This document shows positions 10,925 through 21,835 of a DNA stretch of 64,000 nt, piece after piece. Positions within the stretch are counted from its first letter, which is position 1; every line of letters begins with the position of its first letter. The notes under the pieces were generated by a model, which saw nothing but the letters and a program-made list of their open reading frames with translations, was not told the origin of the DNA and searched no databases. Position numbers and translations under genes: made by a program. The DNA is taken from assembly GCA_026182355.1 (NCBI GenBank), contig JAPFBL010001928.1, positions 7,563,904-7,627,903 of the forward strand, written 5' to 3'. The DNA comes from Hermatobates lingyangjiaoensis (Eukaryota > Arthropoda > Insecta > Hemiptera > Hermatobatidae).

Positions 10925-11935
10925 TGCAAGTGTTTTGCATGATACTCTCGGTTGTTTACTGCGAAAAGCAGCCTTCATCTTCATGCCAACGGGGGTAGAG
11001 GTTGCACAGTCCCTCTTGATTATTAAAAGATGTTGACACTGGAAACCAACTTCTTCTCGTAGAAACATCTTCGAGTTATAGGTTTTGTTTTCTTTCCTCT
11101 TCAGTTTCTTATTTTCATGTTTCCTCTTCAGTATTCATATATATGTATATATATATTGTTAATATTAGTTACATATTTAGTTTGTCATATTAAGCTACTG
11201 ATCAACATGTTTTTCAGTAATTGTTTTTTTAGCAAATGCATTCTCACAGATTTTTATATTGGTCAACTGCATTTCTGACAAGACGATGTAATATGTAATA
11301 TGTTTAAACAAAGTCAGAGTTAATATATATTAATATATAATTTTGCAATGAAGACATTATGATTGATTCTCTAGTTGTTTTGTGATGTAAAATACCAGAG
11401 TTCTGATTAATTTATCCTTTACAACTACTAATTATAATATTCTAATAACGTATTATTTCCTTGAGGTTAGATTAGTGTCTCTCTTTGTCTAATTCTAGGA
11501 TTGGTCATAGATATATCCTTGGGTCCAGATAATACTCCCATTTATCAAATCACAGCTATCAGGAAATCATCAAGTGTTTATGTTGAGCTTTTCACAATAA
11601 CAAGAAAAACACTAATTATATCGCTATTTATGCGGATAATTAACAATATATAATTGCTATCACTTATGTAATAACTTCATGATATATTATTCATGAAGTT
11701 ATTTGGCGAAGTTATATTCATCGTTTCAATATACATTAGCACATCCCTTAATATTTCCTGAGTATCTTTATAACTATAAGTTTGTATAGCCTTTATAAAA
11801 TTTGAATTTCTTTGTAATGTACTTTCATTTTGTTTTTTTTTTTTTGCCATGAGAAGTTGAAACAAAAAGTTTTTGTTTATATTGACAATAAAATGTCCAA
11901 GACGAAGCAAAAAAAAAACTTAAATATTAAATAAA
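10925..11935. other. Unassigned AT-rich region
   Basis: A slightly GC-richer stretch at 10925-11070 carries an 82-residue minus-strand frame with no recognisable domain. The rest is AT-rich with no recurring unit. Confidence 0.3.
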
Positions 11936-11941
11936 TATTTC

Positions 11942-12055
11942 AATATGAAGCTATATATTGAAGCTTCAAGTTATAGCTTCAATATAACTATGAAGCTGTG
12001 GGATTTGAACTGTGTATGTCTCACGTACCAGACCATCAGGCCGAATACACTGATA
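11942..12055 (-). other. Small palindrome and tRNA-like fragment
   Basis: 11942-11998 contains nested inverted copies of GAAGCTATA / TATAGCTTC. Just after it the minus strand reads TGATGGTCTGG, TACGTGAGACATA, then GTTCAAATCCCAC. The last resembles a B box, but no good A box or acceptor stem pairs with it. Probably an old tRNA-derived remnant. Confidence 0.25.
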
Positions 12056-12544
12056 ACTTAAAGTAGTGATTGGTATTTCTGCTCTTTAGAATTAGAAGAA
12101 ATGCGAAGTAGTTAGTTTAGGTTTCTTATTTATGAGAAGCAAGGATACACAGCTGACCTTGTGATTATAAGAAGAGTAAGAATTTATGGTACTGCATTTC
12201 AGCTTATGCAGTTTCCTTTCCAAATCTTCATAGATGGCCGAAGGTGAAAGGTCTAGATATTTTTATCAAGAAAGTTGTAATGGTACAAAATCGAAATCCC
12301 CCAATAAAAAATCAAAGTTTTTAAAGGATTTCGATTTTGTTTTTTTGTTTACTAGTGATAATGAAAAAAAAATTGATTTTAACAAATGTACGTATTTTAA
12401 GGTTCCTAAAAGTCCAATCTGACGTTTACTTGATTATGTCTGCGTCTGTAAGAGTGCGTGTGTATTCAAAGGTTTTACTGGCTTAGAGTTACAATCATAA
12501 CTGTTTTTTTTTTTAATATTTTGATCATTTTAATATTTGCCTTT

Positions 12545-12735
12545 TTTTTAATAATTCGAATTAATTTAAAAAAATAATAATCTTCCCCTAATGGGAAAAT
12601 ACTAAAAGTTTTGATCAACTTTTACTATATCGTATATACATTAATACGATATTATAAATTAATGAATATAATTTTAAAGAAAATATTTGTGTCTCACAGA
12701 ATTACTGCGATCTTGTTTAGTTTAAGTGATTTAGG
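12545..12735 (+). repeat. Dispersed repeat P, copy 2
   Basis: Direct repeat of 9780-9950. It carries about 20 bp extra near ATACGATATTATAAATTAAT. Confidence 0.65.
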
Positions 12736-12894
12736 TGATAAAGTATTTAGTTCAAAAATTGATATCGTAGAGTTATTTAAAAAGAAATAATAAGAGAAAA
12801 ACAGTTTTGCAGTTTCTCACTTCTCGATTGGCTGAATAATTCAGTTGTTCTGGAAGATTGGAACACGTTGCAGACTATCAGTTCATTTGTTGGT

Positions 12895-12948
12895 CCTATT
12901 AGTTCAGAGGTGAGTACGTCAACCACTGAGCTAACCTGACCCTCTTTG
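12895..12948 (-). mobile_element. SINE head fragment
   Basis: The minus strand reads GGTCAGGTTAGCTCAGTGG then TTGACGTACTCACCTCTGAA: the tRNA-like 5' end with an intact A box. The rest of the SINE is missing. Confidence 0.7.
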
Positions 12949-12949
12949 A

Positions 12950-14428
12950 TACCACTTATACTTAATAATAAATATATCGAAAATATTTAAATTCTTTTGC
13001 TTTTTTTTTTTTTTTTTTTTGTAAGTTAGATTTTAGATTAGATTAGAACTTGTGCTCTCTAGTTTTATTTTATGACTAACGATCTAGCTCAAATAATAGG
13101 CTTCTCGTATTGACCTCAGAATTTGGTGTTTTAGATTTCTTAGACTTTGATTGACTATAGTATGGAAGATTCTGTTATGAATGACTCTGAAGCTTTATTA
13201 TAACTTATAATCAGTGTTGACTTCCTGATTGCCAAGTACCTGACTTTTACTCACTTGGATGTGACACTGAGCAAAGGAAGAACGAACTCTAGTAAGGAGG
13301 TGTCCCAGCAGCCTGAAGGCATCCACGGCTTGAAGAAACTGTTTGTGTAAGCCATTACAGAAATTTGTTCTACCTAAGCATCACCCGAGAGCTGGATATG
13401 TTTCTATAATGAGTCCAGGAACTTTTGATTTTTTTTTCGGTTCAAACGCCAGTTTGGGTAAACGGTTGTGTGAGTAACATGTTAGTCAGGCTTTACATCT
13501 CAGTGTGTGAGATATACACAAGTATAACAACAAATGGCGATCAGAGCTCTATGATTCCTGCAGATTAGACGGATAAGTTACAATTGGGACCGAGCTGGAA
13601 AACTGGAACTCACTCATTCAAATTAATAGCACAGTCCTAGATCGCTAAGAACTACTAACAATCTGGCCACTTATGTTTCATAAGATAGAAGCCCAGATAA
13701 CATCTTGGTTTATATCTTTGTATCAAGATCTTAACTCTTGATCGCTTTACGGTCGATTAGTATTTACAGTTCAAGTGACTTTGATCATAAGGTCACTTGT
13801 CCCGAACCCGTTTCTAAGGTTTTTCATCAAACCCTTGATTGGCTGCACCTGAAAGTTTGTATTATAACTAACGAGTTAGGGTCTCTTAAAGCCCTGGGTT
13901 TGTGTTCTTAATCCTTGGTATTTTTTTTATTTATAGTTTATAAGTACATCATCTACTAGAACATTAGCACTGTCTGGTTCTTTTGTCTATTGATTTTTCC
14001 TTTTACGACTGACGACACTACTTATACCGTACAGTCACTGATCTCATTCCTATAATCAAGCGTTTTGATCTTCTAACTCTTGATTATATCGACTTTCGTA
14101 ATTTTCGTAATTTCGTAATTATCGACTATTTGTAAGTTTCATATTATGGCAGACTATATCGTTTAGAGACGACAAGGCTACTTCCTCGTCCACGAGATCC
14201 TGGGTTTTTATCCCTAACCCTTTGTTTTCATTATACATGTGCCTCAGTTGGCACTAAAATGACTAAGATGTCCCTTATGTAGATGGTCCTGGAATGCCTC
14301 TTTAAAACAGTCATCTTTTGATTTAAAAGTCACAGATTTGCTAATACATCAGAGAAAACTATTTACTACTCTTGTTAAGTTATTTTTAAACTTGTTTCAC
14401 AATCTTTAGAGTTATTTTTTTTTCAATG
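12950..14428. other. Unassigned region of mixed composition
   Basis: Less AT-biased than neighbouring spacers but full of stops in all frames. Short phrases such as CCTGGGTTTTTATCCCTAAC (14200) weakly resemble a tRNA-SINE B box region. No element can be delimited. Confidence 0.25.
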
Positions 14429-14429
14429 C

Positions 14430-14585
14430 TTAAGGCGTATGTTGCTAGTAAAAAATAATAGAAAAATAGTATTATTAAATATTTTTATAAAAAATAAAAT
14501 ATTTACTAGCAACATACAAGCGTACGTTGCTAGTAAAATATTATATGCTAGTTTAAAAAATACTATTGCTAGTAAAAACATGTTT
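14430..14585. repeat. TTGCTAGTAAAA inverted/direct repeat cluster
   Basis: GTTGCTAGTAAAA occurs at about 14440 and 14525, its complement TTTACTAGCAAC at about 14502, and ATTGCTAGTAAAA at about 14569. Together they form a set of hairpins. No coding role is evident. Confidence 0.6.
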
Positions 14586-14589
14586 CTTC

Positions 14590-15714
14590 GTTATAATAGC
14601 TTTTGTCATCACGCTATTGACAGTTTTTTTTAATTAAAATTAATATTTTATCGGAAATAGGATATATTGTTTTGCAAAAAGCAGACTTTAAACAAATAAA
14701 ACTCTAAACAAACAGGTGCTTAGCATAAAAAAACTGAAAGAATACTTCTTCAAACATTCAAAAACTTTTTACCAAGAGGATGTTACTTCATTTATTTTCT
14801 ACTTCAGTCCTTCAATATATTTTATTATAGCAAAAAAAAATATATATATATATTTATTTCAAAATAAACCTTCCAGAAGGTAAAGAATAATTTATTATTC
14901 ATGGAAAACGTCATTCTACTGTCAATTTCATATCCTTCAATCTATCTGTGGGAAAATGTTGCGGAAATCTCAAGCAATACTAAAACTCCTGGGAAAATGA
15001 AGTATATCATTTCCCATGCCTGCTTCATCAAATACAACTCGAACTAATAACGGTTAATAGTATTGAAATACACTTGTAAATAAAATATTTTTAATATAAA
15101 TATTTCCTTGGAATTAAATCGGTTTATTTAGATTATAGTTGACAGGTTTTAATACAAAAATGTCAATTTTTTCATTATTTTTACCAAAGTAATGATTTTA
15201 TTATAATAAAAGTAAATACATTTATAATAATTTATTATTTATAAAAGTTTTTGTTTTTTTTTTGTCGTAAAGAATTTATTTCTTTAAAGATCTCTTATAA
15301 AACTTTTTAGCTTTGGCACAATTTTCAATCAAATCATGTTTTTGAAATACCCTTCAAGAAAGTACGTATCACAATTTTTTTAAATACTTTTTTTTATGAT
15401 TACCATATTGATTGTTAACTTCCATATCGATAAAGATAGTTTACAGATGGTTTATCAAAAATTATTAAAAGCTAATGAAATTATTGAATAAATTAGTTAT
15501 CCTCTTTTAAAAAAGTTTTATTGATTCTATCAATATTGATTGATTTTATTCTTTTATTAATATTTTTTTTATTTATAATATCAATATAATATAATATCAA
15601 AAGTGAATATCTAAAAATTATAATTACTAATTATTGAAAGATATTTTATAATTTCTTCTATAATTATAGCTCCCAGTAATTAAATAATCTGACTCAGTAA
15701 AGGAATCTAATGTT
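14590..15714. other. AT-rich spacer
   Basis: No gene or recurring unit recognised. Confidence 0.4.
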
Positions 15715-15719
15715 TGTTT

Positions 15720-16073
15720 TCCAACGCACACAATTCTAAGGCTTTCACCTTTTAGTGCTGTTCTAGGGGCGGAAATTATAGCTCATTTATTATTTGGCAC
15801 CCATTTTAGTAATGGGTGAGACATATTACCTGTTGATTCTACATTGGGAGTCCTAAATTTTGTCTAGCTCAAGTGTATTTTTGAGTAGGGATCTTTAACG
15901 AGTACCTGACATCATACAGGCTTGAGACCTAAGGTTTAACGTTCTCTCCGAGGGATGACGTACCCAGATTTATTCACCTGTTGTGTGAATAAATCGATGG
16001 CCCGGTGGGTATCGAACCCCGAACCTACCAGTTTTGATTCAAGTACGTTAACCATTGAGCTAACCTGGCCGCC
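15720..16073 (-). mobile_element. tRNA-derived SINE, tail type 3
   Basis: Minus-strand SINE. Head with A box TTAGCTCAATGG and B box GGGGTTCGATACCC, core with TGTCAGGTACTCGTTAAAGA. The long third tail type includes AGGTAATATGTCTCACCCAT, AGCTATAATTTCCGCCCCTA, and TGCGTTGGAAAACAAACA at 15715-15735. The same tail occurs in plus orientation at 17930-18075, so it is a real part of this SINE subfamily. Confidence 0.8.
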
Positions 16074-16232
16074 TGAGAAATTTAATCATGACACATTAAC
16101 ACATTAATGATAGTGATTTGCTAGAGACTAATCGCCACAAAGGTTTGTGCAGCTCTGATAAGAATAGTTATTATATAAAGGAAGAAAATATATATAAGTA
16201 CAATCAGACAAATACCTAGGTATCCTCCAAAC

Positions 16233-16966
16233 CAGTGCTCCGTAACCGGTGTGCCGCGGCACACTGGTGTGCCATGAGCCAGATACAGGTGTGCCATGAG
16301 CCAGATACAGGTGTGCCGCGGCACACTGGTGTGCCATGAGCCAGATACAGGTGTGCCGCGGCATTTGGTGTGCCATGAGCCAGATACAGGTGTGCCGCGG
16401 CACACTAGTGTGCCATTATGCCATTAGCCAGATACAGGTGTGCCATGAGCCAGATACAGGTGTGCCGCGGCCGCGGTCAAATACATTGTATTTGACATTT
16501 TACAATTTGTCATCATGTATTTAATACAGAATGGCAATTTTTCACCGAAGTTTCATTAATTGTTTGTTGGATTTACGTTAAAAAAGAATATCCAACATTA
16601 CTATCATTTTCGACGATATATTTATGTGAGTAAAGTTTTTCAACTCTTGTATTAATTAAAAATGATAAGTAGTCATGCTTAAAAGATCTTGACCAAGAAC
16701 TTTGGGTTGCGTTGTCAAATATTGAGCCAAATATAAAGCTTTTGTGTTCATTGAAACAAGCGCAAGTATCACATTAATAATTATTATGATTACGTAGAAA
16801 TAAATATGTTATAGTTTTATACATGTATACTTTTCAAATAAAAAAGAAACATTTATTGTAAAATTTTTGTATCAATTAATACCTATATATTTTAGCTTTT
16901 GGTGTGCCGCGGAATTCTAGAAAGAATTTTAGTGCGTCGTAGGTTAGAAAAGGTTGCGGAACACTA
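16233..16966. mobile_element. hAT-type MITE (family 1)
   Basis: Terminal inverted repeats CAGTGCTCCGTAACC (left) and its near complement GGTTGCGGAACACTA (right) match at 12 of 15 positions. The flanking octamers CTCCAAAC (16225-16232) and CTCTAAAC (16967-16974) agree at 7 of 8. An 8-bp target duplication and a terminal CAG are hAT hallmarks. Length is 734 bp with no transposase frame, so it is non-autonomous. The GTGTGCCGCGG motif sits just inside both ends. A minisatellite has grown inside the left end. Confidence 0.85.
16250..16472 (+). repeat. 22-bp-based minisatellite inside hAT MITE
   Basis: Repeats of GTGTGCCATGAGCCAGATAC alternate with GTGTGCCGCGGCACACTG. The second phrase is part of the MITE end, so the array grew from MITE-terminal sequence. 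It creates several spurious frames on both strands. Confidence 0.85.
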
Positions 16967-17195
16967 CTCTAAACTACCTTGAAGATATTTTTTGTTATTT
17001 TCTTTTTCTAAGAATTGGCGGAGATGGCGAAAATCATTATCCATGTATCACTTCCTACTAATGTTTGATATTAAGCTGCTGGAATTATTAGATTTGGAAT
17101 TATAGATGGTAGTAACTATGATGCAGAGTAGCATAAGGTAGAGGATGTAAGTTCATGGTTGGTGAACAGGAGATGCGCAACACTGACTGTGACGA

Positions 17196-17640
17196 CTAAT
17201 TAGACACCGTACTCCATGAACACCACCTGCCCTTCTAGCATGGCTAGTACTGAAAACTATCTGGTCACTAGAACTGTGCCGTCTAAGAATGAATCAAATG
17301 AAGATGTACCTTTGAGAAATAACTTTGACTGACTTAAACCTTGAACACCACCTACCTTCTAGTATAATTATATCTGAAAATTATCTGGTCACTACAACTG
17401 TGCGCTCAAAGAATGAATCAAATGAAGATGTATTTTTCAGAAATAAGTTGGACCGAATTTATCTGGCTAATTCATAGTAAACTATGAATACTACCTACTC
17501 TCTAACAGGGCCAGGACTCAAAAATAGTTGGTCAGGAGAACTGTACTTTTGGTTCGGAAATTTATGAAATCAAAACATATCGTTTAATAATAAATCTGGC
17601 TATCTTATGGCATACTGTACTTCATAAACACCACTTGTTC
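17196..17640. repeat. Degenerate tandem array, about 140-bp unit
   Basis: Three and a bit diverged units. Recurring phrases are TGAACACCACCT, CTATCTGGTCACTAGAACTG and GAATGAATCAAATGAAGATG. Stops occur in all frames. Confidence 0.65.
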
Positions 17641-17689
17641 TATGCGTAAATTAATTCATCTTTCAATACAATCTGACTGACTTATTCTC

Positions 17690-18080
17690 TCAGGAGTCCA
17701 GTTAACAGAAGAGGCAGCGTGCTCGCCTCTGGACAGGCAGATCCAAAGTTCAATACCCACTCTGGCTTTAATTTATTCATACGGAAGGTAAAGAAATCTG
17801 AGCATGGGATCTCTCAGAGAGCTCATTAAGCCGTCGGTCCCGAGCCTGTATGATATCAGGTACTCGTTAAGGATCCTATTATTACATAATCTAAATACAT
17901 GTAAGTTGAGCAAAATTAAGAACTCCTAATGTACAATCAACAGGTAATGTTGTTCGCCCATTGCTAAAACTGGCTGCCACAAATAAATATAAATGATCCA
18001 CAATTTTCGCCTCTAGAACAACATTAGAAGTTCGAAACCATATAAGTATGTGTGTTGGAAAACAAACAGCATTACATCAG
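17690..18080 (+). mobile_element. tRNA-derived SINE, tail type 3
   Basis: Plus-strand copy with a damaged A box, B box region AAGTTCAATACCCAC, core AAGCCGTCGGTCCCGAGCCT, and the type 3 tail (CAACAGGTAATGTTG, CGCCTCTAGAACAACATTAG, GTTGGAAAACAAACA). Confidence 0.8.
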
Positions 18081-18680
18081 CGAAATCAATAAGATTTGAC
18101 CATCTTGAAGTTAATTTTCTGAAATAAATATCAAAACGACTATAGTTTCAGTCACTGAGGGAGTTATTTTCTGCAAGGACAGGTTGTACCGTGTGGGTAA
18201 GATATTTCACAATGAAATGATTTGCATCTTCTCAGTGGGTAGTTATCCTCCGAATGATAAATACACTTTTCTTTTTTTAAATTTAAACCTAATGATTTGT
18301 TAAATTAAAACTAGTAATCTTTATTGTAAATATAATAAATACTTTCTGACCTAATTTTTACTAGTTAAAATTTACAAACGCTGTATTTTTTTGGTATTTT
18401 ATTTCAACAAATAAGTAAATAAGTCGGCAAAATGTGTATTTTTTATGCATACAGTAGTAATCGGGGTTACCTGTTGGCGTTAAAAATTCATCATATTTCT
18501 CTAAATATGACCAATCTAGACCAAGAAAACCTAGAAGAGTTTTTCATCTGTTAAACTTGATTTATCAAGGGCATTTGTTGTTTGATTTTGTCGAAAACTA
18601 GTTAGTTTGTCGAAAGATCCTAAACTCTTTTTAATTTTCTTACTGTGGCTTTAATGGTTGATCATTGGTCCTTGTCAAAA
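18081..18680. other. AT-rich spacer
   Basis: No gene or recurring unit recognised. Confidence 0.35.
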
Positions 18681-18685
18681 CCACA

Positions 18686-18720
18686 CTTGAACTCACATAT
18701 ACAAGTGAGTTCAAGTGTCA
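18686..18720. repeat. Perfect short hairpin
   Basis: ACACTTGAACTCAC and its exact complement GTGAGTTCAAGTGT are separated by about 7 bases. Confidence 0.85.
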
Positions 18721-18791
18721 CTCAATCGAAATATCTTAGTCTCACTTCTGAATTCCCCAATGTCGTTCAGACATTGATACATATGTATTAC

Positions 18792-19365
18792 TAGTGGTGC
18801 AGCAACCGGTTTTGCCTCCTGTAGCAGTCGTAAGATTTACCCCCTCCCCTTGCTAGCCATTCATAATTCGTTAACCTTCAAAATTCCAGAAACTCATCAA
18901 AATATTTATTTTCATGGAATTACAATCAAGGATCTAATTTTATTTTTCTGTTATTAATCTCAGACGTTCATCTTATTACAACAATACTCGTATACAAATA
19001 CAGTCATAATAAAAAAAAACAAACATTTTTCAAAACAAAAACTTATAAATCAAATCATAAAAAAAATTGTTAGATTAAATTAACTAGCTACACAAAATAA
19101 ATATTAAACTTTCAATCAATTTAAAAAAAAAATTATTTTGAAAAATTTAAAATACGTTATTTTTAATTTGCAAATATTATAGTTGAAAAATTCGTATAAA
19201 AACAGTATAAGGCATATAAAACCTATTACGACCTTACAAAGTCATTTTGGTATAAAATTTCAGTTTTTTTTTTAACTTTTTATGATTTTAATTTCTATTT
19301 TTTTTATTTTTACACCCTCAGAATTCCACCCCCTGGCATGTGCCCACACTCTTGTTACGCCACCG
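18792..19365. mobile_element. hAT-type MITE (family 2), copy 1
   Basis: A perfect 8-bp duplication TGTATTAC flanks the element (18784-18791 and 19366-19373). Termini are TAGTGGTGCAGC and CTTGTTACGCCACCG, near complements with consensus CAGTGGCGTARCAAG. A run of GT/AT-rich sequence and the CCCCCTGGCATGTGCC block are shared with copies at 24727 and 58934. 574 bp, no transposase. Confidence 0.9.
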
Positions 19366-19478
19366 TGTATTACTTATGTAATTATTAGTATAGAATTTTT
19401 GCTGTATTAATTTCGTATTGGTGATGTTTGTAGTTTTTTTTTTTTTTTAATACGGTACTGTTTTCTTGACCACAAAAT

Positions 19479-19690
19479 ATTAACAAACACTTTTTCTTCT
19501 TCTCGGAGTTTGGTCAGGGTAAATATATGGAATCACCTTTTTGCCAACGTTTCGTCTTTATTTTAAGACGAAAGATTTTTGTTAGTTTATAGCCCTGAGG
19601 ATGTCTTAAAATAAAGACGAAACGTTGGCAAAAAGGTGATTCCATATATTTACCATGACCAAACTCCGAGAAGAAGAAAAAGTGTTTGTT
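19479..19690. mobile_element. Fold-back (family E), near-perfect arms
   Basis: Arms of about 90 bp (19479-19567 and 19603-19690) are almost identical in reverse complement, including CTTCTCGGAGTTTGGTCAGG and GGAATCACCTTTTTGCCAAC. They flank a 36-bp spacer. The right side borders a short (TA)n run. The plus arm holds a complete minimal hammerhead layout. Confidence 0.85.
19592..19629 (+). ncRNA. Minimal type I hammerhead-like ribozyme motif
   Basis: In order: stem I strand GCC (19592-19594); CTGAGGA (19595-19601); one extra T; helix II GTCT (19603-19606) pairing with AGAC (19615-19618) over an 8-nt loop; GAA (19619-19621); palindromic ACGT (19622-19625); T at position 17 (19626); GGC (19627-19629), which pairs with the first strand. 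CTGANGA and GAA are the invariant core of the hammerhead family. Helix III has no loop, so cleavage would need a dimer (inference). Confidence 0.6.
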
Positions 19691-20165
19691 TTTTTTTATA
19701 TATATATATTTTAGACTATTAAGTTTCTACTTGTTTGAAAATCAAGTAAAAATATAATCCACTTGGAGTTGAGAGTTGAGATTGACAATAAGGAAAGCAA
19801 TGATTTGGAGAGTACCCCAGCTGGTTGTGGTGGTGGTGGCCTACTTTCTGAGTCATGACCCATGTCTTGACACTGAAACCCTGATGGCCTTTTCCAAGTG
19901 TCCTATTCTGCAACCCTCATCTCAATACAGATATATTCCAAAGACCTTCTAGCCAGCAATTCCTTCATAACTCATTAATATTACTATAAAACATTTCTCT
20001 TTCGTCCCCCCCCCCCCCCACCACCCCACTGTGCTCTTTGGTCAGGAATTCACCTTTGGCCTGGTTATCTCCTTTGTCTTTAACTTCTCGTAACATATTC
20101 TACCTCTACTTCCCCCTTTTTCTTCTACTTCACCTCTAATCCATTTCATAACAACATATATATAT

Positions 20166-20290
20166 AAAGTTTCACATAAACATGTGAAATAACAATCAAT
20201 GATCAAACCACAAAAAGAAATGACAAAGATTGCTTGTTACGTTTGAAAGATCTTAGTCTTGTTTTCCCATTTCTTATTGTGGTTTGATCA
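20166..20290. mobile_element. Family A fold-back, core deleted (A1)
   Basis: Family A arms run outward from a hammerhead-like core to GGTTTGATCATTGAT, then a small hairpin with TTTCACATAAAC / GTGAAA, then (TA)n. Here the left arm stops soon after GATCAAACCACA and the right arm resumes at GCTTGTTACG, so the CTGACGA core is lost. (TA)n follows at 20291. Confidence 0.8.
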
Positions 20291-20315
20291 TATATATATA
20301 TATATATATATATAT

Positions 20316-20450
20316 CAGTTCACAAATGAAGAAAAGCAACACACAGAGAAGAGACACACTTACAAACTCAAATTTTCGGATGATCCGTCTTCAGGAGAAA
20401 AGAGAATGGGTGACCAAGCACGCCGGAAACACAACGGCAGGAAACCGTCA
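20316..20450 (-). mobile_element. Family B single arm
   Basis: Family B on the minus strand carries a hammerhead-like core and the tail TTTGAGTTTGTAAGTGTGTC, followed by a block read as GCTTTTCTTCATTTG. It lies between two (TA)n tracts (20291-20315 and 20451-20478). Other copies: 27087, 31855, 37765, 60665. Confidence 0.8.
20367..20397 (-). ncRNA. Hammerhead-like motif (family B)
   Basis: Minus strand: stem I CTC; CTGAAGA; extra C; helix II GGAT/ATCC with a one-base loop; GAA; AATT; T at position 17; GAG pairing with CTC. All core bases are present. Confidence 0.55.
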
Positions 20451-20478
20451 TATATATATATATATTATATATATATAT

Positions 20479-20680
20479 AAAGATTTCACATCAATCAATG
20501 ATCAAACCACAATAAGAAATGGGAAAGCAAGACTAAGATCTTTCAACCGTAACAAGCGGTCTTCGTCAGAGTGAAAAACCCAACTGATCCTTGAGTTGGG
20601 TTTTTGTCTCTGACGAAGACCGCTTGTTACGGTTGAAAGATCTTAGTCTTGCTTTCCCATTTCTTATTGTGGTTTGATCA
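20479..20680. mobile_element. Family A fold-back (A2)
   Basis: Arms of about 90 bp with a 10-20 bp spacer around CAACTGATCCTTGAGTTG. The plus-strand arm contains CTGACGA, extra A, helix II GACCG/CGGTT, GAA and AGAT. The right end stops at (TA)n. Confidence 0.9.
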
Positions 20681-20996
20681 TATATATATATATATTTTTT
20701 TTGGGAGAATGAAGACAAAAAAATTAATAAGTACCTTTTTTTTATGAAATTGTGTACACAACAAGATTTTACACAATAAATATTTCAAAAATAGAACTGG
20801 TATATTATTCAGTTTAAAAAAGAAAACAGTTAAACAATTTTTTTTGTGTGGAGATGTAATTTTTGGAATACCATCTGTGTTATGCTTATGTTTAGACTAA
20901 AATACTCCCATTCCTATTAGAAGTCAGGGTAAAGTACACCTCAATCTTAAACAGAAATCAGTAAGACTAAACATGTAGTAGTAGAAGGCAACCCTT

Positions 20997-21605
20997 TGTG
21001 TTGCAGTGGCTGTCCCACAAGGGAACACACACAGGATGAACAGAGGGCTCTTTGTCATTTCGTACCATACAATGTAGATTGATTCTACATTGGGAGCCTT
21101 AAATTTAGACTAACTCAAGTGTATTTAGAGTAGGGATCTTTAACGAGTACCTGACATTGTACAGGCTCGGGACCGACGGCATTCATCTTCCATGTGAATA
21201 AATGGAGGGCCTGGTGTGTATACAACCCCAGACCTACCAGTCCAAAGGCAAGTAGGTTAACCAATGAGTCAGAACTCAAGAGTATTTAGAGTAGGGATCC
21301 TTAACAAGTACTTGACATCGCACAGGCTCGGGACCGACGGCATTCATCTTGCATGTGAATAAATCGAGGGCCTGGTGGGTATTCAACCCCAGATCTACCA
21401 GTTCAGAGGCAAGTAGGTTAACCAATGAGAGATAACTCAAGAGTATTTAGAGTAGGGATCCTTAACAAGTACTTGACAAAAGCACAGGCTCGGGACCGAC
21501 GGCATTCATCTTCCATTTGAATAAATCGAGGGCCTGGTGTGTATACAACCCCAGACCTACCAGTTCAAAGGCAAGTAGGTTAAGCATTGAGCCAACCAGG
21601 CTCCC
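20997..21605 (-). mobile_element. SINE with tandemly triplicated body
   Basis: The 3' tail (type 1, TGTTCCCTTGTGGGACAGCC on the minus strand) is followed by three head-to-tail copies of the core and tRNA-like head. AACTCAAG starts them at 21112, 21273 and 21434, a period of 161 bp. All three lack the same roughly 40-bp core segment (CGACGGCATTCATCTTCC junction), also missing from the SINE at 40748. Each unit retains a recognisable B box region. Confidence 0.85.
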
Positions 21606-21835
21606 CATCGAGTCACATTAGAAATGAATGTAATAAAGACTAAGACATGTATATGTGTTTTGAGTAACTTTCTTACATTGTTGGATTCATGATGAATAAG
21701 GTGACCATGAACGAAAGAAAGTTTTATAGAAAGTATGAACGTTGGTGTAGCTTTATTGAGAGAAATTACTTGGACCATAATCAAATTGTTTGAAGTTTAT
21801 GTATTAAAGGGAAATTTGGTTTAAGGGGATACAGG
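21606..21835 (-). repeat. Shared 5' flank of SINE subfamily, copy 1
   Basis: The minus strand (for example ACATTCATTTCTAATGTGAC, CTCAATAAAGCTACACCAAC, ACCAAATTTCCCTTTAATAC) matches 40545-40747 directly upstream of the other deletion-subfamily SINE. The SINE and about 200 bp of flank thus belong to one larger duplicated unit. Confidence 0.75.

Noticed and set aside
16121..16524. Three overlapping frames of 62-94 residues
   Set aside because: They run through the GTGTGCC minisatellite of a hAT MITE on both strands.
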